The notes beneath the pieces are model-generated. The model had not been told where the DNA came from and searched no databases. It saw nothing but the letters and a program-made list of their open reading frames with translations. Position numbers and translations under genes: made by a program. Shown in pieces: positions 1 through 6,996 of a stretch of 7,233 nt of DNA. How positions within the stretch are numbered: the first letter of the stretch is position 1; every line of letters starts with the position of its first letter. This stretch comes from an uncultured beta proteobacterium (GTDB lineage: Bacteria; Pseudomonadota; Gammaproteobacteria; Burkholderiales; Burkholderiaceae). The stretch is from NCBI GenBank assembly GCA_903835865.1, contig CAILON010000442.1:1-7233 (forward strand), written 5' to 3'.

Positions 1-1
1 C

Positions 2-292
2 ATTCACGTGCTCGAGCGCTCTCAAGAGGACCTAGCAATGCACTTTGCTACTGTCAAAATAGATCAATTTGAGGGCATTTCTCACCAAGTCGCCAATAGC
101 GGTCTTTGCCAAATTGATGCTTGCGTTGCCTATTACGAATGTGAAACTGTTTCAGTTCACATTGGCGGAGACCACAACATCATTGTTGCCAAGGTACTCA
201 ATTTAAAAAATCATCCCGACAAAGAGCCGCTCATTTTTGCGCGCAGTAAATTTGTTGGGCTTGATGTAACTGAAATTAAATCAGTTATTTAA
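2..292 (+). CDS. Flavin reductase-like domain protein, C-terminal part (5' end outside window)
   Basis: This is the C-terminal 96 residues of a protein of the flavin reductase-like, FMN-binding split-barrel family. Members use NAD(P)H to reduce flavin, often to supply a partner monooxygenase; which partner applies here cannot be told. The visible frame opens at the window edge without a stop and starts in the middle of the family's usual 'VL...QEDLAxxFA' segment (here VLERSQEDLAMHFA), so the gene surely begins upstream and the GTG at 8 is not a real start. Further matches are the 'F-E-G-I' stretch, the 'A-Y-Y-E-C' strand, and the conserved G-D-H motif followed by a hydrophobic strand (GGDHNIIVAKVL), which lies near the flavin in the family. 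The stop is TAA at 290-292. The GST gene follows 23 bp downstream on the same strand, so co-transcription is plausible. Family assignment is fairly sure; substrate is unknown. Confidence 0.8.
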   Translation: MHVLERSQEDLAMHFATVKIDQFEGISHQVANSGLCQIDACVAYYECETVSVHIGGDHNIIVAKVLNLKNHPDKEPLIFARSKFVGLDVTEIKSVI

Positions 293-303
293 AGTTCAAA
301 TAA

Positions 304-313
304 AAAAGGGAAG
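304..313 (+). promoter_or_regulatory. Ribosome binding site of the GST gene
   Basis: The purine-rich run AAAAGGGAAG sits just upstream of the ATG at 316. It supports that start and leaves only about 20 bp between the preceding stop codon and the next translation start, which suggests the two plus-strand genes share a transcript. Confidence 0.5.
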
Positions 314-315
314 TC

Positions 316-978
316 ATGCTACGTCTATGGGGTCGTAAAAGTTCCATCAATGTACAAAAAGTATTGTGGTGTCTTGCAGAACTTGGACTTGAAGAAGGCA
401 AAGACTTCGAGCGTATTGATGCGGGCCTTCACTTTGGCGTAAATCGGACGCCTGAGTTTTTAAAACTCAACCCCAATGGCTTGGTGCCCACCTTAGAGGA
501 TGGCACTATTGTGCTTTGGGAATCCAATACCATCATGCGCTACCTCATCCGCCAGTACGATAAGAATGAGCGCTTTCCAAATGATATTGCGAGTCAATAC
601 AACTCAGAAAAATGGTTGGATTGGCAAGTGGGTTCCTTATGGCCTACCCTGCGCACACCGTTTTTAGGCTTAACTCGTGCACCTGAGAATGAACGCAACT
701 ACCAAGCAATTAAAAAGGGTTATGAGGATGCCAACAATTTATTGAGTTTGCTCGATACCACCCTAGCAAATCAAACTTATTGCTCGGGCCAGAAATTTAA
801 TATTGGTGATATTGCTCTCGGCCTTTGTGTTAGTCGCTGGATCTTGTTAAATGAAACTTTTCCAGAAAAAACTGGCCCACGTCCAAGCTTAAAAAATGTA
901 GATGCTTGGTTAAAGCGCCTGGAAACAGAAACGGACTTTAATAATATTGCCGAGAAACAACTCAATATTATTAAGTAG
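316..978 (+). CDS. Glutathione S-transferase family protein
   Basis: A complete 220-residue cytosolic GST, the usual length for the family. It probably conjugates glutathione to electrophiles or acts as a glutathione-dependent reductase or peroxidase; the substrate cannot be read from sequence. The thioredoxin-like N-domain (about residues 1-80) shows the bacterial opening LWGRKSSINVQKVLW, with Ser9/Ser10 as candidate glutathione-activating residues. It continues with LNPNGLVPTLEDG containing the cis-proline (Pro58) and the Glu69-Ser70 pair in LWESNTIMRYL that normally holds the gamma-glutamyl group. The helical C-domain (about 90-215) carries the conserved folding N-cap region FNIGDIALGL with Asp165. 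The ATG at 316 is preceded by the purine-rich run AAAAGGGAAG at 304-313, a fair ribosome binding site. It lies 23 bp after the flavin reductase gene and ends 7 bp from the stop of the convergent efflux operon. The subclass (beta- or theta-like) is not certain. Confidence 0.92.
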   Translation: MLRLWGRKSSINVQKVLWCLAELGLEEGKDFERIDAGLHFGVNRTPEFLKLNPNGLVPTLEDGTIVLWESNTIMRYLIRQYDKNERFPNDIASQYNSEKWLDWQVGSLWPTLRTPFLGLTRAPENERNYQAIKKGYEDANNLLSLLDTTLANQTYCSGQKFNIGDIALGLCVSRWILLNETFPEKTGPRPSLKNVDAWLKRLETETDFNNIAEKQLNIIK

Positions 979-1006
979 CCCGTTTTTACTGTTGCTTAAA
1001 TTTATT
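964..1006. terminator. Possible weak bidirectional terminator between convergent GST and RND genes
   Basis: An imperfect inverted repeat pairs 964-975 (AATATTATTAAG) with 995-1006 (CTTAAATTTATT), 9 of 12 positions matching, around a 19-nt loop containing both stop codons. The inner TTAAG/CTTAA arms are perfect. The stem is AT-rich and a T-run follows only loosely, so it is a poor intrinsic terminator. The convergent arrangement is the main reason to list it. Confidence 0.2.
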
Positions 1007-4000
1007 TTGGTGGTGGTCAGCACCCATCAGTAGATACATCGCTGGAACCACGAACAAAGTAAACAGTGTGCCGATGGATAAGCCGGTAAAGATCACAATC
1101 CCCATAGATTGACGACCTGCCGCACCCGCACCTGAAGCAATCACCAAAGGTAAAACACCCAGCACCATCGCTGCAGTGGTCATCAAAATAGGCCTTAGAC
1201 GAACGCTACTGGCTTCAATAATGGCGTCTAACTTGCTACGCCCCGCCTCTTGCAATTCGTTGGCAAATTCCACAATCAAGATGCCATGCTTACTAATTAA
1301 GCCCATCAGCGTCACTAAACCAACCTGGGTATACACGTTCAGAGTAGTAAAGCCCAGATTAATAAAGATGAGGGCTCCAAACAACGCCAGTGGAACCGAC
1401 ACCAAAATCACAATGGGGTCTCGGAAACTATTAAATTGAGCGGCCAGCACTAAGAACACAATCAAAATCGCAAAGAACATTGTCACCAAGAAGCCGCCGG
1501 ATTCCGCCATGAACTGGCGTGATGGGCCTGCATAGTCCATGGTGTAGCCATTGGGCGCTACCTCTTTCAAAGTTTGACGCATGAACTCCAACACATCTGC
1601 CTGAGAAATAAATGGGGTGCTCACACCGGAAATCGTTGCAGAATTTAATTGCTGAAAGTGGTTAATCGATTGTGGAACCACTTTCTGCTTAATGCTAGCG
1701 ATAGTACGCGCCTGAATCATTGCGCCACTAGGTGTACGGATGTAGTAATCCAAAATCTGATCTGGATTTAAGCGATCTACTTGCTTCACTTGCGGGATCA
1801 CCTTATAGGAACGGCCAGAGACGGAGAAGTAATTTACATACCCGCCACCCAGAGCAGCTGAAAGTGCCGAGCCTACCTGCTGCTGGGTCATACCTAAAGC
1901 CGCCACTTTTTCGCGATCAATGACCAATACATCTTGTGGCTTATCAATTTTGAGATCTGAATCCACAAAGAAAAAGTTTCCGCTACGACGTGCTTTATCT
2001 AGAACAGCTAATGAAACTTCATTTAGCTGATCGTATGACTCAGTAGTGTTAATTACCACCTGCACCGGCAGGCCTTGCGCTCCAGGCAATGCCGGAAACT
2101 GGAATGCAGCAACCCGAGCGCCAGCGATCGAATTCCACTTCTGTTGCATGTCCTCTTGGAACTTGGTGGCATTACGACTACGCTCGCCCCAATCTTTTAG
2201 TAGCACGCCACCAAAGCTGCTGGTAGGGCTGGTGATTTGGAACATTTGCTCATACTCAGGTTCTACGCTCGATATCTGATAAATCTGATCTGCATAAGAT
2301 TGCATCTGATTCACGGTACTGTTTGGCGGTCCAGAAGCTTGCATTAATACAATGCCTTGGTCTTCCGTTGGCGCCAATTCTGCACGTGCTGTTGCATAGA
2401 GATAGGCAACTCCGCCCAACAAGATCACGCCCATCACAATAATTACTTGCCAGGTACTCAATAAATCCCGCAAGGTACTTTGATAGCTATGGTGAACCTT
2501 ATCAAAGATCCGATCAATCTTTTGTACAAATGGCGATGCCTCTTGCTCTTCAGTAAAGATACGAGAGCACATCATTGGTGAAAGCGTCAATGCAATCACG
2601 CCCGAGACCGCCACCGCACTGGCTAAAGTAAAGGCAAATTCAGTAAAAAGCGCACCCGTTAAACCACCCTGAAAGCCAATTGGAATATAGACTGCAATCA
2701 ATACCACAGTCATTGCCAAAATCGGACTTCCCAATTCTCGTGCAGCAATTAATGAAGCCTCTAAAGGAGACTTGCCCTCTTTCATATGGCGATCGACGTT
2801 TTCCACCACGATGATGGCATCGTCAACGACCAAGCCAATCGCCAGGACTAAAGCAAGTAAGGTTAATAAATTAATCGAGTAACCCAAAACTTGCATCAAG
2901 AAGAAAGTACCAATTAATGAAAGCGGCATCGCAATCACCGGCACTGCAACTGCACGGTAGCTACCCAAGAAAAGATAGATCACCACCGTAACAATCAATA
3001 GAGCCTCTAATAAGGTAGCTACAACCTCATCAATTGAGCTAGTGATAAACATGGTTGAGTCATAAACGACCTTACCTGTCATACCAATCGGCAACTGCTT
3101 CTGTATCTCTGGAGCAATATCTCGGACTCGCTGTGCAACGTCCAAAAGATTTGCTTGAGGCGCAACCTTGATGGCGATAAAGACTGATTTCTTACCGCTA
3201 AAGGCTACATTGGTGTTGTAATCCTCAGAGCCCAAGGTGACATTAGCCACTTGGTCGAGGTAAACCAGATTGACACCATCTTTTTTAACCACCAACCTAC
3301 GGAACTCTTCAAGCGTATGTAAGTCAGTACCTGCAACCAAATCGACGGCAACCATGTCTCCTTTAGTGCTACCTACTGCAGACAAATAGTTATTTGCTGA
3401 CATAGCACTATAGACATCATCCGCACCAACGCCTAGGCCTGCCATCTTTTCGCGGTCTAACCAGGCACGTAAGGCAAACTTTCTACCACCTGTGATTTCC
3501 GCGTTTTGAACTCCCTCAACTGAGTCCAATTTTGGCTTTACTACGCGCAGTAAATAATCTGTAATAGCATTATTGGGAATCTCATCGCTATAGAAACCCA
3601 TATACATAGCAGCAGTTGATTGTCCAACCTGGACTGTTAATACCGGCTGCTGGGCTTGCGGTGGTAATTGATTTTTAACAGCGCCAATTTGCGTCTGAAT
3701 TTGCGTTAATGCCGCATTAGAGTCGTAATTCAATTTCAAAGTAGCAATAATTGTCGAGAGACCACTCACACTTGTGGAAGACAAGTAATCGATACCCTGG
3801 GCTTGGGCGATTGAGGCCTCCAGCGGTTGCGTAATAAAGCCCGCAATAGTTTCCGGATCAGCGCCATAGTAAGCGGTAGTGATGGTAACAATCGCATTTT
3901 GGGTTTGTGGATACTGATTCACCGGCAGAGAACCAATCGCCTTCAAACCAAACACCAAGATGACCGCGCTCACGACCAGCGAGAGCACTGGTCTGCGAAT

Positions 4001-4021
4001 GAATATGTCAGTCCAATTCAT
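986..4021 (-). CDS. RND-family multidrug efflux pump, inner-membrane permease (HAE1/AcrB-like)
   Basis: A complete 1011-residue proton-driven RND exporter that takes drugs, dyes, solvents or detergents from the periplasm and inner membrane and passes them to the adaptor and outer-membrane channel. The opening MNWTDIFIRRPVLS is classic for the family. TM1 is about residues 10-30, TM2-TM6 about 335-485, TM7 about 524-542 and TM8-TM12 about 842-997, with two large periplasmic porter/docking loops between (about 31-334 and 543-841). The proton relay is intact: Asp400-Asp401 in TM4 (GLVVDDAIIVVENVDRH), Lys911 in TM10 (GLISKHGILIVEFAN) and Thr948 (RPILMTTAA). The SPMMCSRIF motif ends TM6. Length is slightly below AcrB (1049), partly from a shorter pocket switch loop near 596-606. 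The gene is last in the OMF-MFP-RND operon, 7 bp after the adaptor stop; an AGGA lies in the adaptor's final codons, somewhat far from the ATG. The double Asp favours an HAE1 drug pump over a metal (HME) pump. Substrates cannot be predicted. Confidence 0.97.
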   Translation of the reverse strand: MNWTDIFIRRPVLSLVVSAVILVFGLKAIGSLPVNQYPQTQNAIVTITTAYYGADPETIAGFITQPLEASIAQAQGIDYLSSTSVSGLSTIIATLKLNYDSNAALTQIQTQIGAVKNQLPPQAQQPVLTVQVGQSTAAMYMGFYSDEIPNNAITDYLLRVVKPKLDSVEGVQNAEITGGRKFALRAWLDREKMAGLGVGADDVYSAMSANNYLSAVGSTKGDMVAVDLVAGTDLHTLEEFRRLVVKKDGVNLVYLDQVANVTLGSEDYNTNVAFSGKKSVFIAIKVAPQANLLDVAQRVRDIAPEIQKQLPIGMTGKVVYDSTMFITSSIDEVVATLLEALLIVTVVIYLFLGSYRAVAVPVIAMPLSLIGTFFLMQVLGYSINLLTLLALVLAIGLVVDDAIIVVENVDRHMKEGKSPLEASLIAARELGSPILAMTVVLIAVYIPIGFQGGLTGALFTEFAFTLASAVAVSGVIALTLSPMMCSRIFTEEQEASPFVQKIDRIFDKVHHSYQSTLRDLLSTWQVIIVMGVILLGGVAYLYATARAELAPTEDQGIVLMQASGPPNSTVNQMQSYADQIYQISSVEPEYEQMFQITSPTSSFGGVLLKDWGERSRNATKFQEDMQQKWNSIAGARVAAFQFPALPGAQGLPVQVVINTTESYDQLNEVSLAVLDKARRSGNFFFVDSDLKIDKPQDVLVIDREKVAALGMTQQQVGSALSAALGGGYVNYFSVSGRSYKVIPQVKQVDRLNPDQILDYYIRTPSGAMIQARTIASIKQKVVPQSINHFQQLNSATISGVSTPFISQADVLEFMRQTLKEVAPNGYTMDYAGPSRQFMAESGGFLVTMFFAILIVFLVLAAQFNSFRDPIVILVSVPLALFGALIFINLGFTTLNVYTQVGLVTLMGLISKHGILIVEFANELQEAGRSKLDAIIEASSVRLRPILMTTAAMVLGVLPLVIASGAGAAGRQSMGIVIFTGLSIGTLFTLFVVPAMYLLMGADHHQNKFKQQ

Positions 4022-4028
4022 CTGCTAC

Positions 4029-5360
4029 TTATTCCTGAGGCTTTGGATTAGGTGAATTTGCAGGTTGCACCGTGTTATTAATAATCAAAGGAGTGCCATT
4101 CTTCAGCTTGAGCTGTCCGCTGGTAACCACGGTTGCACCTTCATCAACACCCTTCAAAATTGCTACCTGATCTCCGCGGGTAGATCCTGTAGTTACAAAC
4201 ACTTGCTGTGCTTCAAATGCATCTTTACCCTGCTTATCTTTCTTGCCGGTAGGCTTGGCTAAAAAGACTGTAGAACCGTATGGGTTATAGGTGACAGAGG
4301 TCTGTGGCAAAGTGAGTAACTTCACCTGCTCACCCAACTTGATGTTGACATTGGCAAACATTCCTGGAAGAATTTTCTTATCAGGATTGGCAAGCTGAGC
4401 TTCAACTTGAATATTACGAGTATTGGTATCGACCTTGGGACTGACTGCAGTGATCTTGCCAGTAAAACTCGCATCTTTAAAAGCATCAGTAGTGACTTCA
4501 ACCACTTGGCCAACCTGAATTTGCTCTGCATTGTTTTGCGGTAAGTTGAAATCCACAAATATTGGATCCAAGGTTTGCAAAGTTAGCAGCTTATCCCCTG
4601 AATTAACGTATTGACCTGGATTAATAGAAACAATACCCACTCGACCAGAAAATGGCGCTTTCAGATTTTTCTTCGCAACTAAAGCAGTTTGTTGCTCTAC
4701 TTGAGCTTGCTTCGATTTTGCATCTGCAGCGCTGGTATCAAAGACGTTTTTACTAATTGCCTGAATTGCTAACTGCTGTCTATCTCGCTCATTAATCACT
4801 TTAGCTAAATCAGCCAAAGCTTTTAGGGAATTTAATTGCGCAAGGTCAGATGCATCATTTAATTTAATCAGCAGCTCGCCTTCTTTAACGTCTTGTCCAG
4901 ACTTAATAGGTACAGTGGCAACCAATCCAGCTACTTCAGTACTCAACTCAACGCCCCTGAATGCGCGTACATTACCAACGCTAGTTAACTTAGGCTGCCA
5001 CTCAGATGTAGCGATCACCATAGTAGATACCGTTGCGGGTGGGAGACCCATGCCAGCAATGAAATGCTTAATCATGAAGGTCTTCAGTTGATTAAATCCG
5101 AAGATCAAACCCAATAGGAGAAATACGCCGCACAACATCATCGTCATACGACGGGGCAGCGGTTCCATTGCCATCAGTTTTTGGTAGGCTTTTGTGTTGC
5201 GCCATTTTTCCCCCATGCGCGCCCAAAAGGCCTTTGCTTTAGTCCAAATGGCCAGCACTTTATCGCGCAGCTTCCATTCTTCAGTCTTCAGCTTCATCCA
5301 CGCCCATATGGCTAGAATGGCAGCAATAATCTTGGTTTTAATTTTTTCCAGAAGTTTCAT
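4029..5360 (-). CDS. RND efflux periplasmic adaptor (membrane fusion protein) with long basic N-terminal extension
   Basis: A 443-residue adaptor linking the RND pump to the outer-membrane channel. A single membrane anchor lies at about residues 72-90 (MTMMLCGVFLLLGLIFGFN), preceded by Arg70-Arg71, which predicts N-inside topology. There is no lipobox cysteine. Then come the first lipoyl half (about 143-169, VAGLVATVPIKSGQDVKEGE), an alpha-hairpin (about 172-232) whose tip holds Arg192, Arg194, Leu197 and Ser203, resembling the channel-contact motif of AcrA-type adaptors, the second lipoyl half (about 233-265, LKAPFSGRVGIVSINPGQ), a beta-barrel (about 266-345) and a membrane-proximal domain (about 346-430). 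The unusual part is residues 1-71: about 18 Lys/Arg and six Trp (19, 21, 29, 39, 46, 53) in probable amphipathic helices. The ATG at 5360 overlaps the end of the OMF gene by 23 bp and has only a weak AAAGATC upstream. In-frame ATGs at residues 22, 49, 63, 65 and 72 lack clear ribosome binding sites, so the true start is not settled. Confidence 0.93.
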   Translation of the reverse strand: MKLLEKIKTKIIAAILAIWAWMKLKTEEWKLRDKVLAIWTKAKAFWARMGEKWRNTKAYQKLMAMEPLPRRMTMMLCGVFLLLGLIFGFNQLKTFMIKHFIAGMGLPPATVSTMVIATSEWQPKLTSVGNVRAFRGVELSTEVAGLVATVPIKSGQDVKEGELLIKLNDASDLAQLNSLKALADLAKVINERDRQQLAIQAISKNVFDTSAADAKSKQAQVEQQTALVAKKNLKAPFSGRVGIVSINPGQYVNSGDKLLTLQTLDPIFVDFNLPQNNAEQIQVGQVVEVTTDAFKDASFTGKITAVSPKVDTNTRNIQVEAQLANPDKKILPGMFANVNIKLGEQVKLLTLPQTSVTYNPYGSTVFLAKPTGKKDKQGKDAFEAQQVFVTTGSTRGDQVAILKGVDEGATVVTSGQLKLKNGTPLIINNTVQPANSPNPKPQE

Positions 5361-6879
5361 TTTGATCTTTGTTCGCTATGTCTTTTGGTTGAAAGGCAGG
5401 GCCGGTACGATTCCACCAACCGCCGCCGAGTGCTGCAAATAGGGCTGCCGTATCTGAAAAACGGGTTGCTTGTGCAGACACCGATTTCACTTTAGCTATT
5501 TGATATAGATTTTGGTAGTACAGAACTGCCAGGTAACTTGCGGTACCTAATTTGTACTGTTGCTGAACAAGGTCTAATGTTTCGTAGGAATAACGCTCAG
5601 CATCTGAGGCGGCCCTTAAAGCTTGCGAACCAGTCTCAAGTGCACGCAAGGAATCTGCTACTTCCTGAAAAGCCTTCAGCACAGTCGCTTGATATTGGTA
5701 AACCGCTTGTTCGTAATTTGCAATTGCGCCACGACGCTGCGCTAGCAATTGACCGCCCTGAAAGAGGGGCTGAAAAATGCCACCAGCAATAGACCACAAG
5801 GTTGCATTAGGGCCAAATAAGGCTGCACTGGTTAAAGCAGCGGAACCAATCGCACCGGTGATATTAAATTGCGGCAATAAGTTAGCAGTCGCCACGCCCA
5901 CCAAAGCATTGGTTGACTTAAGCTGCGCCTCAGCCGCACGAACGTCTGGTCGCTGGCGAACAAGGCTTGAGGGAATGGACAGGGGTAGTTTTTGTGGCAG
6001 GTTCAGGGTACTTAAATCAAACTTGGTAATGTTGGCATTACTTGGTAATTCACCAACCAAGACTGCTAATTGATTGCGGGCGAATGACAAATTTCTTTCG
6101 TAATTAAATAAGTCAACTTGAGAGTTTGATACCAAAGTGAGTTGTGATGTCAAATCCACCTTAGAAACTGTACCAATCGCCAATTGCTTTTCAGTCACAT
6201 CTGCCAAATTTGTCTGCGCCTTGAGTATCTCTTCAGTCGCTTGCATTTGAGCTCGCAATGCAGCTTCACGAATGGCCCCAGTAACAATATTGGCTGTTAG
6301 GGACAGATAGGCTCCCTCCAATTGAAACTGTGCAATCTCAGCCTGAGCTCTTGCACTTTCTACAGCACGACGTGCACCACCAAAGACATCTAACTTATAA
6401 GTCACATTTACAGAAGTGTTATACAAGTTGTAAGTATCAGAACCATAAGGTAGACCATAGATTGCTGAAGGTTGCAGCTGTCTACTAGCGGCACCGCCAA
6501 GACCAATGGCTGGAAAGTATTGACCGCCAATTTGAGCATTCACATTTTCTTGAGCAGCGCGCAGAGCAGCATCAGCAGCCCCAAGGTTTGGATTTTGTTG
6601 CAGTGCTTTTTTAATGAGCACGTCTAGTTCGGGTGATTTATAGAGCTCCCACCATTGCGCCTCGATATCTGCACCCTCGACAAACTCTTGCTCTGTGCCG
6701 CCTGGAACACCTGGTGCTGTGGTGAGTTTTTGCGTAAGTGGAGATTCTGTATAGCTTGAGGTTTTAGGGGGATCTGGTTGCTTAAAGTCTGGCCCGACGG
6801 CGCAGGCAGAAAGCAGCCCTGCAGAAATCAGCAGAAGCAAATGAAGTCGTGACAGAAGGTGCGCTTTAGAAAAAAACAT
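5338..6879 (-). CDS. Outer-membrane factor lipoprotein of the efflux system (TolC/OprM/NodT family)
   Basis: The outer-membrane exit duct of the tripartite pump, a trimer forming a beta-barrel plus periplasmic alpha-tunnel. Numbering here is from the ATG at 6879. A 25-residue lipoprotein signal peptide ends in Leu-Leu-Ser-Ala before Cys26, followed by AVGPDF; the absence of Asp after the Cys fits outer-membrane sorting. The two tandem OMF repeats are visible. The first has WWELYKSPELDVLIKKALQQ with NPNL and then VTYKLDVFGGARRAVESARA (about 160-180). The second has RQRPDVRAAEAQL (about 308-320) followed by NLLPQFNITGAIG. The family ending ALFAALGGGWW (about 479-489) is present with 24 further residues. 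Start choice: AGAGGA at 6895-6900 is 15 nt from this ATG but only 6 nt from an in-frame TTG at 6886-6888, with another TTG at 6889-6891. Either TTG would add 3-4 residues without changing the mature lipoprotein. The gene is first in the operon and its end overlaps the adaptor start by 23 bp. Confidence 0.94.
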   Translation of the reverse strand: MFFSKAHLLSRLHLLLLISAGLLSACAVGPDFKQPDPPKTSSYTESPLTQKLTTAPGVPGGTEQEFVEGADIEAQWWELYKSPELDVLIKKALQQNPNLGAADAALRAAQENVNAQIGGQYFPAIGLGGAASRQLQPSAIYGLPYGSDTYNLYNTSVNVTYKLDVFGGARRAVESARAQAEIAQFQLEGAYLSLTANIVTGAIREAALRAQMQATEEILKAQTNLADVTEKQLAIGTVSKVDLTSQLTLVSNSQVDLFNYERNLSFARNQLAVLVGELPSNANITKFDLSTLNLPQKLPLSIPSSLVRQRPDVRAAEAQLKSTNALVGVATANLLPQFNITGAIGSAALTSAALFGPNATLWSIAGGIFQPLFQGGQLLAQRRGAIANYEQAVYQYQATVLKAFQEVADSLRALETGSQALRAASDAERYSYETLDLVQQQYKLGTASYLAVLYYQNLYQIAKVKSVSAQATRFSDTAALFAALGGGWWNRTGPAFQPKDIANKDQNETSGKN

Positions 6880-6894
6880 GACTTGCAACAAATA

Positions 6895-6900
6895 TCCTCT
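6895..6900 (-). promoter_or_regulatory. Ribosome binding site upstream of the OMF gene
   Basis: On the minus strand this reads AGAGGA, the only good Shine-Dalgarno match before the OMF gene. It is 6 nt from the in-frame TTG at 6886-6888 and 15 nt from the ATG at 6877-6879. Spacing therefore favours the TTG, while start-codon preference favours the ATG. Confidence 0.5.
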
Positions 6901-6912
6901 TTTACAAGAGAT

Positions 6913-6933
6913 ATTTGAACACAGATTTCAAAT
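6913..6933. repeat. Inverted repeat ATTTGAA-N7-TTCAAAT in the OMF leader
   Basis: There are perfect 7-bp arms, ATTTGAA (6913-6919) and TTCAAAT (6927-6933), with a 7-nt centre. The repeat lies between the candidate promoter and the AGAGGA ribosome binding site of the OMF gene. It could be an operator for a dimeric regulator or a weak leader hairpin. The arms are AT-rich, so chance occurrence in this gap is a real possibility. The sequence does not name a regulator family. Confidence 0.3.
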
Positions 6934-6966
6934 CATAGCTTTGTAACACACTGATTTTTATAGCGA

Positions 6967-6996
6967 ATTTTGTTCACAACTCTGAGTAAGAGTCAA
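6967..6996 (-). promoter_or_regulatory. Candidate sigma70-type promoter of the efflux operon
   Basis: Reading the minus strand, TTGACT (6991-6996, five of six matches to the -35 consensus) is followed after 18 nt by CAAAAT (6967-6972, four of six matches to the -10 consensus). It lies in the only non-coding gap before the OMF gene and would give a leader of roughly 80 nt. The -10 match is weak and the AT-rich gap makes chance matches likely, so this is a candidate only. Confidence 0.3.
6980..6994. repeat. Short inverted repeat in the candidate promoter spacer
   Basis: The plus strand reads ACTCT, GAGTA, AGAGT: perfect 5-bp arms around a 5-bp centre, overlapping the -35 element of the candidate promoter and its spacer. 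The position would suit a repressor site, but arms of 5 bp are short enough to arise by chance. It is too weak and lacks the T-run needed for a glmS terminator. Confidence 0.25.

Noticed and set aside
8..10. GTG at the left edge as a start for the flavin reductase gene
   Set aside because: The frame is open to the window edge and the protein begins inside a conserved family segment, so the gene is truncated by the window rather than starting here.
1176..1439. An 87-codon plus-strand open frame inside the RND gene, with similar ones at 1732-1923, 2046-2279 and 3827-4051
   Set aside because: All lie opposite well-conserved RND pump sequence and show no domain or membrane pattern of their own.
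2801..2830. Heavy-metal (HME/CusA-type) pump as an alternative reading of the RND gene
   Set aside because: TM4 carries adjacent Asp400-Asp401 in GLVVDDAIIVVENV and the protein opens with the HAE1 style FIRRPVLS, both fitting a drug exporter.
4322..4558. A 78-codon minus-strand open frame in a second frame within the adaptor gene
   Set aside because: It lies over the adaptor's barrel and second lipoyl regions, which match the family in the main frame; the alternative translation looks random.
5777..6073. A 98-codon plus-strand open frame antisense to the OMF gene, with a smaller one at 5538-5792
   Set aside because: The minus-strand OMF frame here carries clear family motifs; the plus-strand translations have no recognisable domain and are frame shadows.
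6919..6958. Imperfect direct repeat AACACAGATTT / AACACACTGATTTTT in the OMF leader
   Set aside because: The copies differ by an insertion and are AT-rich, with only two copies and no regular spacing; chance is the simplest explanation.
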